The position numbers and the translations under genes were made by a program. The notes beneath the pieces are model-generated. The model was given only the letters and a program-made list of their open reading frames with translations, was not told where the DNA came from and made no database searches. A stretch of DNA of 64,000 nucleotides, taken from NCBI GenBank assembly GCA_022823235.1, contig JAJDXO010000005.1, forward strand, positions 22,857-86,856, written 5' to 3'. Origin of the DNA: Rhodospirillales bacterium. GTDB taxonomy: Bacteria; Pseudomonadota; Alphaproteobacteria; Rhodospirillales; UBA2165. This document shows, one piece after another, positions 16,100 to 23,511 of this stretch (position 1 is the first letter of the stretch; each line of letters begins with the position of its first letter).

Positions 16100-16111
16100 T
16101 GGTGCCCGCGC
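16100..16111 (+). repeat. att-like direct repeat, left border of island
   Basis: TGGTGCCCGCGC is identical to the last 12 bases of tRNA-Leu(UAA) at 19908-19919 in the same orientation. It lies 40 bp after the TctA-TctB stop, exactly where base composition drops. This is the pattern left by integration into a tRNA 3' end. Confidence 0.75.
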
Positions 16112-16160
16112 ACTATAGCCAAATATCGCTTTGATTTAAGAGAACGGAGTGCCCTACTTA

Positions 16161-16550
16161 CTATTTGCTCCACAACCGCTCCTTGGTCATACACCAATAT
16201 TGAGAGTAACTGTAAGGCTTGCGAGTGTCAGTATAGATGTCTACTGCACTCAAAGCCCACGTTTGAAGTGAACCATCTGCTCTTAAAGCTCCGATATATG
16301 AATTGCCCCCAGATGACCTCGCAAACCAAATATGTTTATCTGTTGAGGGTACAGTAACGTATTGTTTGCCCTTCTTTCCGTCTAAAAAAGGCCAAACTTT
16401 TTTCTGCGCTGTATCGACAACAATCTGTCGGTATCGCCCATCGTCTCTGCCTTGACCACATTTAAGTTTAATTTCTTCTGCATTTATCTCCGTCGACCCA
16501 ATAAGCATTGCAACCGCTACTGCAAAAAGTACAACCCAAAGTCTTTTCAT
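16161..16550 (-). CDS. Small secreted protein of unknown function (129 aa)
   Basis: Begins with a clear signal peptide (MKRLWVVLFAVAVAMLIGSTEINA) and continues as a small basic, aromatic-rich domain with two cysteines (LKCGQG and YWCMTKERLW), which may form a disulfide in the periplasm. I do not recognise a family. Codon usage is AT-rich like the rest of the island. A GGACGAGAG purine-rich segment precedes the ATG. It is separated from the immune-type genes by about 350 bp without a gene. Confidence 0.7.
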   Translation of the reverse strand: MKRLWVVLFAVAVAMLIGSTEINAEEIKLKCGQGRDDGRYRQIVVDTAQKKVWPFLDGKKGKQYVTVPSTDKHIWFARSSGGNSYIGALRADGSLQTWALSAVDIYTDTRKPYSYSQYWCMTKERLWSK

Positions 16551-16901
16551 CTCTCGTCCTCCTGTAATTGGAAAATTGGCACCGACTTACGAAAAATTGT
16601 TCTGAGCTAATAACTAAACACTCATAAAGGGTGCTATAGATGTTAGCTTTATACTTTGAGGTAGGGAAGCAGGGCTAACTCACAAACCTTCATAAATCTG
16701 TGTGGTGGGGCAAAATCGGGAGGTCAGAAAAGAAACCTTATTTTCACTTCACCACCGCCCAAGGAGGATGACACATTGAGCAAGATATTATTTCTGACTT
16801 GGCCCAACGTAGGGGTCATCTAATGGGCCATATGTGCCAAGCACCGGAAATGGTGTGTCGGCGGTTGGCGGTATACCGATGAAGTTCAAGAATTTTACCT
16901 G
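16551..16901. other. 350-bp gap in the island without a recognisable gene
   Basis: AT-rich sequence between the secreted protein and the nucleotidyltransferase gene. An AAGGAGG ribosome-binding-like sequence at 16762 precedes only a 15-codon frame starting at TTG. I see no convincing gene, RNA or repeat. It probably holds the promoter of the secreted-protein gene and the 3' end of the nucleotidyltransferase transcript. Confidence 0.5.
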
Positions 16902-17726
16902 TTACGCAGTCACCTCTATTTCACTCTGCACAACTGCTTCACCGGTTGGCGCTTTTACTTCCACCCGGTCATCATCGTCTTCGATTTCGGTTTCTACGCC
17001 GCCAGAGTTTTCGAGTGCGTCGGCCAATACCCTCAGAGAGTTAGAGTAATAATCTTCCGCAGCTTTCCAGTTTCGGAAGAACCTGCAACGAATTTTTGAC
17101 ACGAAGACTTTGGGTTCCAAAGCCAGGAACAAACCGGCTGTCGAAGTAATTTTATCAAAAATTTCATCGCGAAGCGGATCGCCGTACGGCAAACGACCTG
17201 GATTAAAATTCTGATATACGAAATTTCTAACTGCCTCCTTTACATCCCTCCAATTCTCAAGCGGGACAACAGGCGGGGCAGAACCTTTAGTTGCAGCTTT
17301 ATCGCCAAAAATAAATGGTTGGATCTCGTAATTTCGGGGTTCAAGATCATTCAAAATTCGGAATAAGTGCTGAGACCCTTTGTCGAACCACTCCTCCGAA
17401 ATCACGACAACGTCAACGTCCGAAGTCTCAGAGAATGCAACTCCGTATTTACGCGATGATGGAGATGGACTGAAGCCCAATCTTGCGCTTCCTACGATAC
17501 AAACGTCTTGCGATCCTACTTCAAACCTATCGGCTACTTGCTCTTTGAAGATTATGTATTTCATCGGGTTTTTCTCAAAGACAAAGGGCGTTCCGTCGAG
17601 CAGGAACACTTTTGCCAATACCCGATGACTATCAACACTCGTGACTAATCTCCGAAACTGATCTGAGTCGGGTAGTTTGCCGCCTCCGAGCAGATCAAGT
17701 AGTTCGTCTTTGTCCTCGTCAGACAT
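16902..17726 (-). CDS. Nucleotidyltransferase-fold protein, possible immune signalling enzyme
   Basis: 274-aa protein with the core signature of pol-beta-like nucleotidyltransferases: IVGSARLGFS (residues about 78-87), then after a loop FSETSDVDVVVIS, giving the GS motif and the DxD metal ligands in SDVDVVV. Such enzymes join nucleotides or make signalling nucleotides. The sequence is not a standard CD-NTase that I can assign to a clade. Its neighbours are two TIR/SEFIR proteins, which in anti-phage systems act as NAD-consuming effectors triggered by a nucleotide signal. The C-terminus is acidic (ETEIEDDDDRVEV). The role is inferred from context only. Confidence 0.75.
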   Translation of the reverse strand: MSDEDKDELLDLLGGGKLPDSDQFRRLVTSVDSHRVLAKVFLLDGTPFVFEKNPMKYIIFKEQVADRFEVGSQDVCIVGSARLGFSPSPSSRKYGVAFSETSDVDVVVISEEWFDKGSQHLFRILNDLEPRNYEIQPFIFGDKAATKGSAPPVVPLENWRDVKEAVRNFVYQNFNPGRLPYGDPLRDEIFDKITSTAGLFLALEPKVFVSKIRCRFFRNWKAAEDYYSNSLRVLADALENSGGVETEIEDDDDRVEVKAPTGEAVVQSEIEVTA

Positions 17727-18121
17727 AACCTAGCCCTATCAAAACTCCGCACGGAACAGCTTCAAATTTTCAACGTATACCAAAAGTCGCAAAGTTAAAA
17801 TATTTTCTCGGCACCGGGGTTGAGCAAAAACTCTCGAAGCAATTGCGCCTAGTTGGATAAAAGCCATCCTCGACATTTTTTGCCCGATAGGTCCCGGTAA
17901 GAAACAATAGGTTACGAGAATCCATGACCCTAAAATGATTTGACCCCGCCTATTCGTGACGCCTTGGCGGCGTGCTTTCTCAGCAACGAATAGACGGGGC
18001 CGTTTTCTATCAGTGCGCCCATACCAAATATGAGCACGAGTTAGTAGGGCTAGCGAAAACTTCATCGCTGATTACGATTTTAGATTTATCATTTTCCGAC
18101 ATGCGTGATTTAGGCTCCGAC
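17727..18121. other. 394-bp gap containing a long imperfect inverted repeat
   Basis: The track's 108-aa ORF 17739..18065 is not convincing: no ribosome-binding site and an odd composition. Within it, CCCCGCCTATTCGT (17944-17957) pairs with ACGAATAGACGGGG (17986-17999), 13 of 14 positions, across a 28-nt loop that itself contains GCCTTGGCGGC. This could be a structured RNA, a terminator of the SEFIR gene transcript, or the end of a former insertion sequence. Confidence 0.5.
17944..17999. repeat. Imperfect 14-bp inverted repeat (stem-loop) in the island
   Basis: Arms CCCCGCCTATTCGT and ACGAATAGACGGGG, one mismatch, loop 28 nt. It is GC-rich compared with the surrounding island DNA and lies about 120 bp after the end of the SEFIR/TIR gene. 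There is no T-run directly after either arm, so a simple terminator is not obvious. Confidence 0.65.
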
Positions 18122-18892
18122 TTACACTAGACCAATCTGCTTCGCGAGAGTTTTTCCTAAGTGAGTAAGTTCAAAGCAATCGTTATACTCATCAAAACTT
18201 GCATAACCGTTTGCTCCGAGCTCCTCCAACGCCGCTTCAACGGTGATTCTGCCAAAATTGAATGCCGAGATTACTGAATCGAAGTCCCAATCCTCAGCAT
18301 CTCCTTCGTCATACTGCACGATCATAAATTCAAACACCTGGAATGCTTCGATTGAGAGGTCTGAATTTGACCGCGCAACGGTTCTGCTCGCATCACCCGC
18401 TTGATTGTCAAATTCAGGGGGCTGACCAAGCGGCGGTTTTGATGAGATTTCGGCACCAAGTAGGGTTCGCAACAAGTCATCAAATACCGATTCGAAGTAC
18501 TCGTCGTTCGTGAAGTCCAGGTTTCGCTTCGACTCGATAAAGCGAGGAACATTGTTTTCCCCAGCCTCGCGAATAATGGGAATGAATTTTCCTGCATCCA
18601 TATCCTTGACCATTTCCGCACTGATGATCATTCGCTCGTAGCCGACGCCGCCAGTGCCCTTGTTGGCTTTTTCGACATATCTTTTTGTGCAAACCAAAAT
18701 TGCATAGTCACACTCAGACAACTGTTCTTCCATAAACAGGGAAACATCTTTTCCCGGCTTCAGGTCCCACTGATCCAATACTGCATCTACACCTTTGTAG
18801 CGAAGTTGAGTTGCCAATTGTCTGACCCATGTCTTGTGCTCATCACTATCATGCGAATACGAGATAAAAACACGTGGTGGTCTGTCAGCCAT
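18122..18892 (-). CDS. SEFIR/TIR-domain protein with C-terminal winged-helix-like region
   Basis: 256-aa protein. The N-terminal 150 residues form a SEFIR/TIR domain: PRVFISYSHDSDEHKTWVRQ, DAVLDQWDLKPGKDVSLFME, CDYAILVCTKRYVEKANK and GGVGYERMIISAEMV, a pattern common in bacterial TIR proteins tied to defence. Bacterial TIR domains often cleave NAD+ or sense a nucleotide made by a partner. The C-terminal 80 residues (ITVEAALEELGANGYASF... FELTHLGKTLAKQI) look like a small winged helix. It lies between the nucleotidyltransferase gene and the second TIR gene on the same strand. A function in abortive infection is likely but inferred. Confidence 0.82.
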   Translation of the reverse strand: MADRPPRVFISYSHDSDEHKTWVRQLATQLRYKGVDAVLDQWDLKPGKDVSLFMEEQLSECDYAILVCTKRYVEKANKGTGGVGYERMIISAEMVKDMDAGKFIPIIREAGENNVPRFIESKRNLDFTNDEYFESVFDDLLRTLLGAEISSKPPLGQPPEFDNQAGDASRTVARSNSDLSIEAFQVFEFMIVQYDEGDAEDWDFDSVISAFNFGRITVEAALEELGANGYASFDEYNDCFELTHLGKTLAKQIGLV

Positions 18893-18918
18893 GGGGAATC
18901 TCGTCGAAAATAAAGGAT

Positions 18919-19016
18919 TGGTACGGACGGGGAGACTCGAACCCCCACGACCTTACGGTCAACAGACTCTTCCTACCACCAAATATAGAGCAGTCGCCAA
19001 TTCCGCCTGTCATATG
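18919..19016 (-). pseudogene. Degenerate tRNA-Leu-like sequence
   Basis: On the minus strand the 3' part is tRNA-like: a variable arm GACCGTAAGGTC, a T-arm GGGGGTTCGAGTCTCCC and a terminal CCA. The D-arm GCGGAATTGG also matches tRNA-Leu. The anticodon arm is one base short and the acceptor 5' strand (ATATGAC) does not pair with the 3' strand (CGTCCGT), so a functional tRNA is unlikely. It could mark an older tRNA-targeted integration junction inside the island. It is not selC: the anticodon region does not contain CTTCAAA. Confidence 0.55.
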
Positions 19017-19030
19017 AATGCTATGGTCTG

Positions 19031-19873
19031 TTAGCGCCCATCCCCAAATTCGCGCCTAAGTGTCGCCAACACGTCGCCGAACGTTTCTCGAATACGTCCT
19101 TGAGGGAATCTTATTTGTTGTATGCCCTGCAAATTGGAGAATTCTTCGACACCTTCTTCGACAAGGACGGTCGCCCGCTCAAAGCCCAATTTCCCCTGGA
19201 ACAAACCAATCTCATGGACAACGTTCTGGCGAGCCCTTCGCGAGCCCTCGCTGTCCAATTCATCTCCAGTCATTACCAGGATCGCAAAGTTACTCTTGGA
19301 CGACATGTCCTGGAGAATGTCGCGAATTACATGTCCTGCGCGGGCCCCCGTCTCGTACGCTTCGACTATGTAGCCATGCAGTTCATGAAGGTGATCCTTG
19401 AGGTCCCGCCAGGCTGGAGAATGGCCATGGCCAATGAAAATCGTCGGAGTGGAGATTGTTTCATCAGGCACCGGTTCCGGTTCCATGGATCCATCTGCAA
19501 CGCTTTCGAAGTTTGCAAACAGTTTCTCGATGGTTTCTCTGTCTGGTGCCTGCACAGACACATCGGTTTTGCATCTCCCGTCAAAATATCGAAAAAATTC
19601 AATCTCTAAGTAGTAATAGGATCGGGTGTCGCCAACCTCCACGATCACTCTTCGTTGAAAACGACTATTACGATCAGTTCTTCTATAGTCCGCGAGAAAT
19701 TCCTCTATCGACTCATGTGACCACCGTTCCTTGTCGACCTCTACCGTCAAGGAACTGTACTCGCTCTCTTTTACTGTACCGGCTTTAGCGGCCTCACCAT
19801 CCAAGAGTGCGCTACTATCTCTGATGACTTCGGCGGCAAAATGACATTGCCAATAAACCTTTGATTTTTGCAT
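19031..19873 (-). CDS. TIR-like nucleotide-binding protein (CAP12/PF10137-type effector)
   Basis: 280-aa protein. Residues 1-135 are an unassigned N-terminal domain. From about residue 141 the sequence matches the PF10137 TIR-like domain: PTIFIGHGHSPAWRDLKDHL, EAYETGARAGHVIRDILQDM, SNFAILVMTGDELD, RRARQNVVHEIGLFQGKLGF and ATVLVEEGVEEFSN. Proteins with this domain serve as NAD-hydrolysing effectors in CBASS and related systems. The gene is the outermost of the island, ending close to tRNA-Leu. With the nucleotidyltransferase and SEFIR genes it forms a likely defence cluster. Confidence 0.85.
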   Translation of the reverse strand: MQKSKVYWQCHFAAEVIRDSSALLDGEAAKAGTVKESEYSSLTVEVDKERWSHESIEEFLADYRRTDRNSRFQRRVIVEVGDTRSYYYLEIEFFRYFDGRCKTDVSVQAPDRETIEKLFANFESVADGSMEPEPVPDETISTPTIFIGHGHSPAWRDLKDHLHELHGYIVEAYETGARAGHVIRDILQDMSSKSNFAILVMTGDELDSEGSRRARQNVVHEIGLFQGKLGFERATVLVEEGVEEFSNLQGIQQIRFPQGRIRETFGDVLATLRREFGDGR

Positions 19874-19907
19874 CAGTACATCTGCCCATTATCGTCGCTG
19901 AGGTAGT

Positions 19908-19919
19908 GGTGCCCGCGCC
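19908..19919 (+). repeat. att-like direct repeat, right border (inside tRNA-Leu 3' end)
   Basis: TGGTGCCCGCGC, the complement of the acceptor 3' strand and CCA end of tRNA-Leu(UAA), matched by an identical 12-mer at 16100-16111. The tRNA remains intact, as expected when an element carries a copy of the tRNA end. Confidence 0.75.
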
Positions 19920-19994
19920 CGGACTCGAACCGGGACAGCCCGAAGGGCCGAGGGATTTTAAGTCCCTTGCGTCTACCAATTCCGCCACGCGGGC
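19908..19994 (-). tRNA. tRNA-Leu(UAA)
   Basis: 87-nt minus-strand tRNA including encoded CCA. The acceptor GCCCGCG pairs with CGCGGGC. The D-arm has GGCGGAATTGGTAGACGC, the anticodon stem-loop is AGGGA-CTTAAAA-TCCCT with anticodon TAA, there is a long variable arm CGGCCCTTCGGGCTG, and the T-arm CCCGGTTCGAGTCCGGG. The long variable arm and anticodon define leucine. It is the target of the adjacent island. Confidence 0.96.
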
Positions 19995-20008
19995 ACACAT
20001 GTAATTTC

Positions 20009-20049
20009 CGCCCAATCATGGGCGAGTAGTATCCGCCCAATTTTGGGCG
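20009..20049. repeat. Two tandem perfect stem-loops upstream of tRNA-Leu
   Basis: CGCCCA-ATCA-TGGGCG (20009-20024) and CGCCCA-ATTT-TGGGCG (20034-20049): same 6-bp arms, 10 bp apart. They lie in the promoter-side region of tRNA-Leu and could be an operator pair, the terminator of an upstream transcript, or remnants of a repeat. Confidence 0.7.
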
Positions 20050-20190
20050 AGCGGGAATCGCGGCGCATTATAGGGCGGCATTCGTTGGATACTAGTTAAG
20101 TGAGTGTCCGCCCCCTCCATGACGGAGGGGAAGGTTTCGAGTCGCCGAGTTTGTGCTTGCCGGGGACAGACGGGCAAGCGAGGGTGCGCC

Positions 20191-21387
20191 ATGTCTTCCG
20201 GCGGCCCCGCCCAACTCCCCTCGAGCGCCCTCGGCCAGGCGCTTCTGGTCGCCACGCTGCTCGGCGCCAGCACCCTCACGGTCATGTCGGGCGCCACCAT
20301 CGCGCCGGCCCTGCCGGCCATCACCGAGCACTTCAAGGGCCTGCCCGACGCCCAGTTCCTGACCCAGATCTCGCTGACCCTGCCCGGCCTGTTCATCGTG
20401 CTGGCCTCGCCGCTGGCCGGATACCTCGCCGACAAATCGGGACCCAAGCCGGTGCTGGCCGTCTCGACGGTGATCTATATCCTCGCCGGCTCGTCCGGGC
20501 TGTTCATCGACAGCCTGACCGACCTTCTGATCGGCCGGGCGCTGCTGGGCGTTTCGGTAGCCGGGATTCTCACCGCCGCCATCTCCCTGATCGGCGGCTG
20601 CTACGAGGGCCAACAGCGCAACCGGGTGCTGGGCTGGCAGGCGGCCGCCATGTCCCTCGGCGGCATGATCTACATCACCGCCAGCGGCTTCCTGGCCGAT
20701 TTCGGCTGGCGGCTGCCCTTCGCCATCTACGCGGTCCCGGTGATCCTTCTGCCGACCCTGTTCTTCCTGGTGCCCCACATCCGCGAGCGGCAGGACGCCC
20801 AGGCCCGCGAGGCGGCCGGCGATATCCCCTGGAGACTGTTCGCCGTCGCCTACGGCGCCGCCTTCGCCTCCATGGTGGCGTTCTACGTCATCCCGGTGCA
20901 GCTGCCCTTCCTGCTCCGGGAGATCGGCGCGCCCGGGCCCTCGACCGCGGCGCTCACCATCGCGTGCTCCAGCCTGACCTCGGCGGTGATCGCCGCCCTT
21001 TACGGCCGCATCCGCCAAGTCCTGTCCGGGCGCACGGCGATCACCCTGACGTTCCTGCTGCTCGGCGCGGGCCTGACGCTCGTCGGATCGGCGGCCTCGC
21101 TGCCGGTGATCGTCGGCGGGATGATCCTGTCCGGCGCCGGCGTGGGGCTGCTGTTTCCGTCCCTGGTCGGCCTGATCCTCGAGGGTGCGGCCCCTCATAT
21201 CCGCGGGCGGGCGACGTCCGGGCTCACCATGGCGGTGTTCCTGGCGCAGTTCCTCTCGCCGGTGGTGATGACGGCGGCGGCGAGCGGCGGGACGGCGGAA
21301 TGGTTCAGCCTCGCGGGCCAGGGCGCCCTCGCCGTCGGCACCGCGCTGGCGATCCGCTTCGTCTGGATCAGGGCCCGCCGGGCTTGA
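20191..21387 (+). CDS. MFS transporter
   Basis: 398-aa membrane protein with about 12 hydrophobic segments. The loop between segments 2 and 3 has the major-facilitator motif A variant GYLADKSGPKPVL. ALLGVSVAGILTAAISLIGG and a repeat-like second half (IRGRATSGLTMAVFLAQFLSPVV) complete the pattern. I use ATG 20191, preceded by GAGGG, rather than the upstream start at 20104, because the extra N-terminus is hydrophilic and unlike transporters. Probably a drug or metabolite exporter; the substrate is unknown. It stands alone between the tRNA-Leu region and a convergent cinA-type gene. Confidence 0.9.
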   Translation: MSSGGPAQLPSSALGQALLVATLLGASTLTVMSGATIAPALPAITEHFKGLPDAQFLTQISLTLPGLFIVLASPLAGYLADKSGPKPVLAVSTVIYILAGSSGLFIDSLTDLLIGRALLGVSVAGILTAAISLIGGCYEGQQRNRVLGWQAAAMSLGGMIYITASGFLADFGWRLPFAIYAVPVILLPTLFFLVPHIRERQDAQAREAAGDIPWRLFAVAYGAAFASMVAFYVIPVQLPFLLREIGAPGPSTAALTIACSSLTSAVIAALYGRIRQVLSGRTAITLTFLLLGAGLTLVGSAASLPVIVGGMILSGAGVGLLFPSLVGLILEGAAPHIRGRATSGLTMAVFLAQFLSPVVMTAAASGGTAEWFSLAGQGALAVGTALAIRFVWIRARRA

Positions 21388-21412
21388 CCCGCCGTCGTCA
21401 TCACTACTCAAA

Positions 21413-21499
21413 GCCGTCATCACCGGGCTTGACCCGGTGATCCACGTCCAGCGGTGCGCGGTACGCGTGGATGGCCGGGTCCGGGCCCGGCCATGACGA
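21413..21499. repeat. REP-like palindromic intergenic repeat (family A)
   Basis: CACCGGGCTTGACCCGGTG and GGCCGGGTCCGGGCCCGGCC, joined by GATCCACGTCC... and GCGTGGAT. It fills the gap between the convergent MFS and cinA-type genes and may end both transcripts. It is the mirror image of the copy near 7.1 kb. Confidence 0.85.
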
Positions 21500-21527
21500 A
21501 ATTCAATTGAGTCCGGACCCTAGGGCC

Positions 21528-22331
21528 TCAACCGGGGGGCAGCTCCGAGCCGTCATCCTCATGGGGCTCGCCGCCGAGATCGCGGATCATTTGGCGGATG
21601 TCCTCGGCCGCCGCGTCCAGTTCGTCGGGATCGGTGGCCCGGGTAACCAGCGAACAGCCGAACTTGCCGGCCTTGTAGAACGGGTACGATCCGATCTCCG
21701 TATCCGGGTGATCGTCCTGAACCCGGCCCAATCCCTCGGCGACGGTGCCCTCGGGCAGGTAGGCGACGACGGTCTTGGACAGCATCTTCGCGCCGCCCTT
21801 CAAATCGCCGGCGATCCCGTCGAACATGGCCCGCATGATCGAGGGCACGCCGGCCATCACATGGACATTGCCCATCCGAAAGCCCGGCGCCTTGGACACC
21901 GGATTGTCGATCAGGGTCGAGCCGACGGGCACCTCGGCCATCTTCAGCCGGGCCTCGTTCAGCCGGTCCCTGCCCATGTGGTCTTCGAGCAATTTCACCG
22001 CTTCGGGCCGGCGTTCCAGCTCCGTCCCGAAGGCCTTGGCGACGCAGAGCGCGGTGATGTCGTCATGGGTCGGGCCGATGCCGCCGGTGGTGAAGACGTA
22101 ATCGTACTTCTCCCGCGCCTCGTTAACGGCGGCGATGATGACCTCCTCGTCATCCGGGATGACCCGGGCCTCGGCGAGCCGGATGCCCATGCCGGTCAAG
22201 CGGGTGGCGAGCCAGTTCAGGTTGGCGTCCTCGGTGCGCCCGGACAGCACCTCGTCGCCGATGATCATCACGCAAGCGGTAACGGTGTCGGTGACCGGGG
22301 CGGTGACTGGGGCCGTAACGGTGTCGTCCAC
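21528..22331 (-). CDS. Competence/damage-inducible CinA-type molybdopterin-binding domain protein
   Basis: 267-aa protein consisting of the MoaB/MogA-like domain of CinA: CVMIIGDEVLSGRTEDANLN near residue 20, TGGIGPTHDDITALCVAKAF near residue 85 and PGFRMGNVHVMAGVPSIM. It lacks the C-terminal nicotinamide-nucleotide amidase domain of full-length CinA (about 410 aa). Related stand-alone proteins act on ADP-ribose or have unknown roles. The N-terminus has an odd Thr/Val/Ala repeat (TVTAPVTAPVTDTVTA) from a short DNA repeat. It lies downstream of the HAD gene on the same strand with a 68-nt gap. Confidence 0.88.
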   Translation of the reverse strand: MDDTVTAPVTAPVTDTVTACVMIIGDEVLSGRTEDANLNWLATRLTGMGIRLAEARVIPDDEEVIIAAVNEAREKYDYVFTTGGIGPTHDDITALCVAKAFGTELERRPEAVKLLEDHMGRDRLNEARLKMAEVPVGSTLIDNPVSKAPGFRMGNVHVMAGVPSIMRAMFDGIAGDLKGGAKMLSKTVVAYLPEGTVAEGLGRVQDDHPDTEIGSYPFYKAGKFGCSLVTRATDPDELDAAAEDIRQMIRDLGGEPHEDDGSELPPG

Positions 22332-22399
22332 GTTTCTCTCCCTAAAGCGGCCGCCATCCTATCAAAGCATCTTGGCGCCGCAATACGGCTGGTGCCGGT

Positions 22400-23056
22400 T
22401 CAAAGACTATTGAGCGCGGACGCCAGCTCCGACGGGTGGGCGGCCAGGCGATCGGCGCCGGCTTCGACAAGTTCGGCGTCGGACCCGTAGCCCCATTGGG
22501 CGCCGATGGAGTTCGCCCCATGGGCCCGGGCGCCCTCGATATCGTGACGGCGGTCGCCGATCATGACCGCATTCGCGGGCTCGATTCCTTCCGTGACGAA
22601 TATGTGCGCCAGCAGATCACGTTTGCCGGCCCGGGTGCCGTCCAGCTCCGAACCGTAGACCCGAGGGAAATACCGCCGGAGGCCGAAATGATCGATGATC
22701 CGGTCGGCGTAGACATGCGGTTTGGACGTCACCACCAGCAGCGGATAGCCCGCCCGGTGAAGTCCCTCGACCGCCGCTTCGATCCCGTCGCACAGCTCGT
22801 TCTCGTAGATCCCGATGTCTTGGAACCGGTCTCGGTACAGCACAATCGCGCGGTCGATGTCCGCCTGCCCCGCGTCCGGCATCATGGCGCCGAAACTCTC
22901 GTAAAGCGGCGGGCCGATGCACCAGGTGAGGTCATCCGCCGGATCGATGGGAATGGCCAGCTTCTCGATGGCGTGACGAATGCAGTTGATAATTCCCAGC
23001 TTGGGGTCGGTCAGCGTCCCGTCGAGATCGAACAGCAGCGCCGGTTTTCCGGTCAC
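22400..23056 (-). CDS. HAD-superfamily hydrolase, phosphoglycolate phosphatase-like
   Basis: 218-aa phosphatase. Motif I is LLFDLDGTLTD, motif II the Ser/Thr in LVVTSKP, the motif III lysine lies in GKRDLLAH, and motif IV is VMIGDRRHDIEGA. The helical cap between motifs I and II is of the Gph/PGP type. The start is GTG at 23056, which overlaps the mutT stop (GTGA), indicating translational coupling; the track's longer ORF start is in another gene. It probably clears a phosphorylated by-product. The exact substrate is unknown. Confidence 0.9.
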   Translation of the reverse strand: MTGKPALLFDLDGTLTDPKLGIINCIRHAIEKLAIPIDPADDLTWCIGPPLYESFGAMMPDAGQADIDRAIVLYRDRFQDIGIYENELCDGIEAAVEGLHRAGYPLLVVTSKPHVYADRIIDHFGLRRYFPRVYGSELDGTRAGKRDLLAHIFVTEGIEPANAVMIGDRRHDIEGARAHGANSIGAQWGYGSDAELVEAGADRLAAHPSELASALNSL

Positions 23057-23511
23057 AACAGATCGCAGAGCAGGGCCACCAGGGGTTCGTCCGCCGGCGG
23101 CATGGGATAGTCCCCCATCCGGTTCGGGAACACCCATTTGAGCGCCTGTCCCTCCGACGGGACCGGCGTCCCCTTCCATACCCGGCAGACGAACAGGGGC
23201 ATCAGGAGATGGAAGTCGTCGTAGGCGTGCGAGGCGAAGGCGATGGGCGCAAGGCAGCTCTCGGCGACGTCCAGGCTGAGTTCTTCCTTCAGTTCGCGAA
23301 TCAGCGCCGCCTCGGGGGTCTCGCCGTCGGCCACCTTGCCGCCCGGAAATTCCCACAGCCCGGCCATGGACTTGCCCTCGGGGCGTTGGGCCAGCAGGAC
23401 CCGGCCGTCGGCATCCACCAGGGCCGCCGCCGCAACCAGCAGGATCGGCGCCGAGCCGGACCGGCTCCGGCTCTCGGCCTCCAGGCAGGAGGGATCAGGT
23501 CCGATGGTCAT
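23053..23511 (-). CDS. mutT: MutT-type Nudix hydrolase (8-oxo-dGTP diphosphatase)
   Basis: 152-aa Nudix protein that sanitises oxidised nucleotides. The Nudix box is GGKVADGETPEAALIRELKE followed by ELSL; the Gly usual near the end of the box is Ser here, while the catalytic RELKEE is intact. Upstream QRPEGKSMAGLWEFPGGK is typical of MutT. In many alphaproteobacteria mutT follows argJ, as it does here with one GNAT gene in between. It overlaps the GNAT stop by 17 nt and the HAD start by 4 nt. Confidence 0.9.
   Translation of the reverse strand: MTIGPDPSCLEAESRSRSGSAPILLVAAAALVDADGRVLLAQRPEGKSMAGLWEFPGGKVADGETPEAALIRELKEELSLDVAESCLAPIAFASHAYDDFHLLMPLFVCRVWKGTPVPSEGQALKWVFPNRMGDYPMPPADEPLVALLCDLL

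Larger units (their letters stand above)
16100..19919. mobile_element. AT-rich genomic island inserted at tRNA-Leu(UAA)
   Basis: A 3.8-kb segment with much lower GC content and different codon use than either flank, bounded by 12-bp direct repeats, the right one being the tRNA-Leu 3' end. The cargo is a small secreted protein, a nucleotidyltransferase-fold protein and two TIR-type proteins, all on the minus strand. There is no integrase, transposase or recombinase, so it is either an immobilised remnant or a passenger that depends on another element. Confidence 0.75.

Noticed and set aside
14080-16134. 684-aa ORF overlapping the TctA-TctB gene in another frame
   Set aside because: Arg/Pro/His-rich frame noise. 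The overlapping frame has the full TctA/TctB motifs.
17739-18065. 108-aa ORF in the island
   Set aside because: No ribosome-binding site and an odd composition. It spans the inverted repeat at 17944-17999.
18919-19016. tRNA-like sequence considered as selC (tRNA-Sec)
   Set aside because: A selC gene would fit the selenoprotein story, but the sequence lacks the TCA anticodon loop and the long acceptor arm, and its acceptor does not pair.
23341-23400. Loss of the usual Gly in the Nudix box of MutT
   Set aside because: The last Gly of the box is replaced by Ser, but the catalytic REUxEE is intact and such changes are seen in active Nudix proteins, so I do not treat it as a defect.
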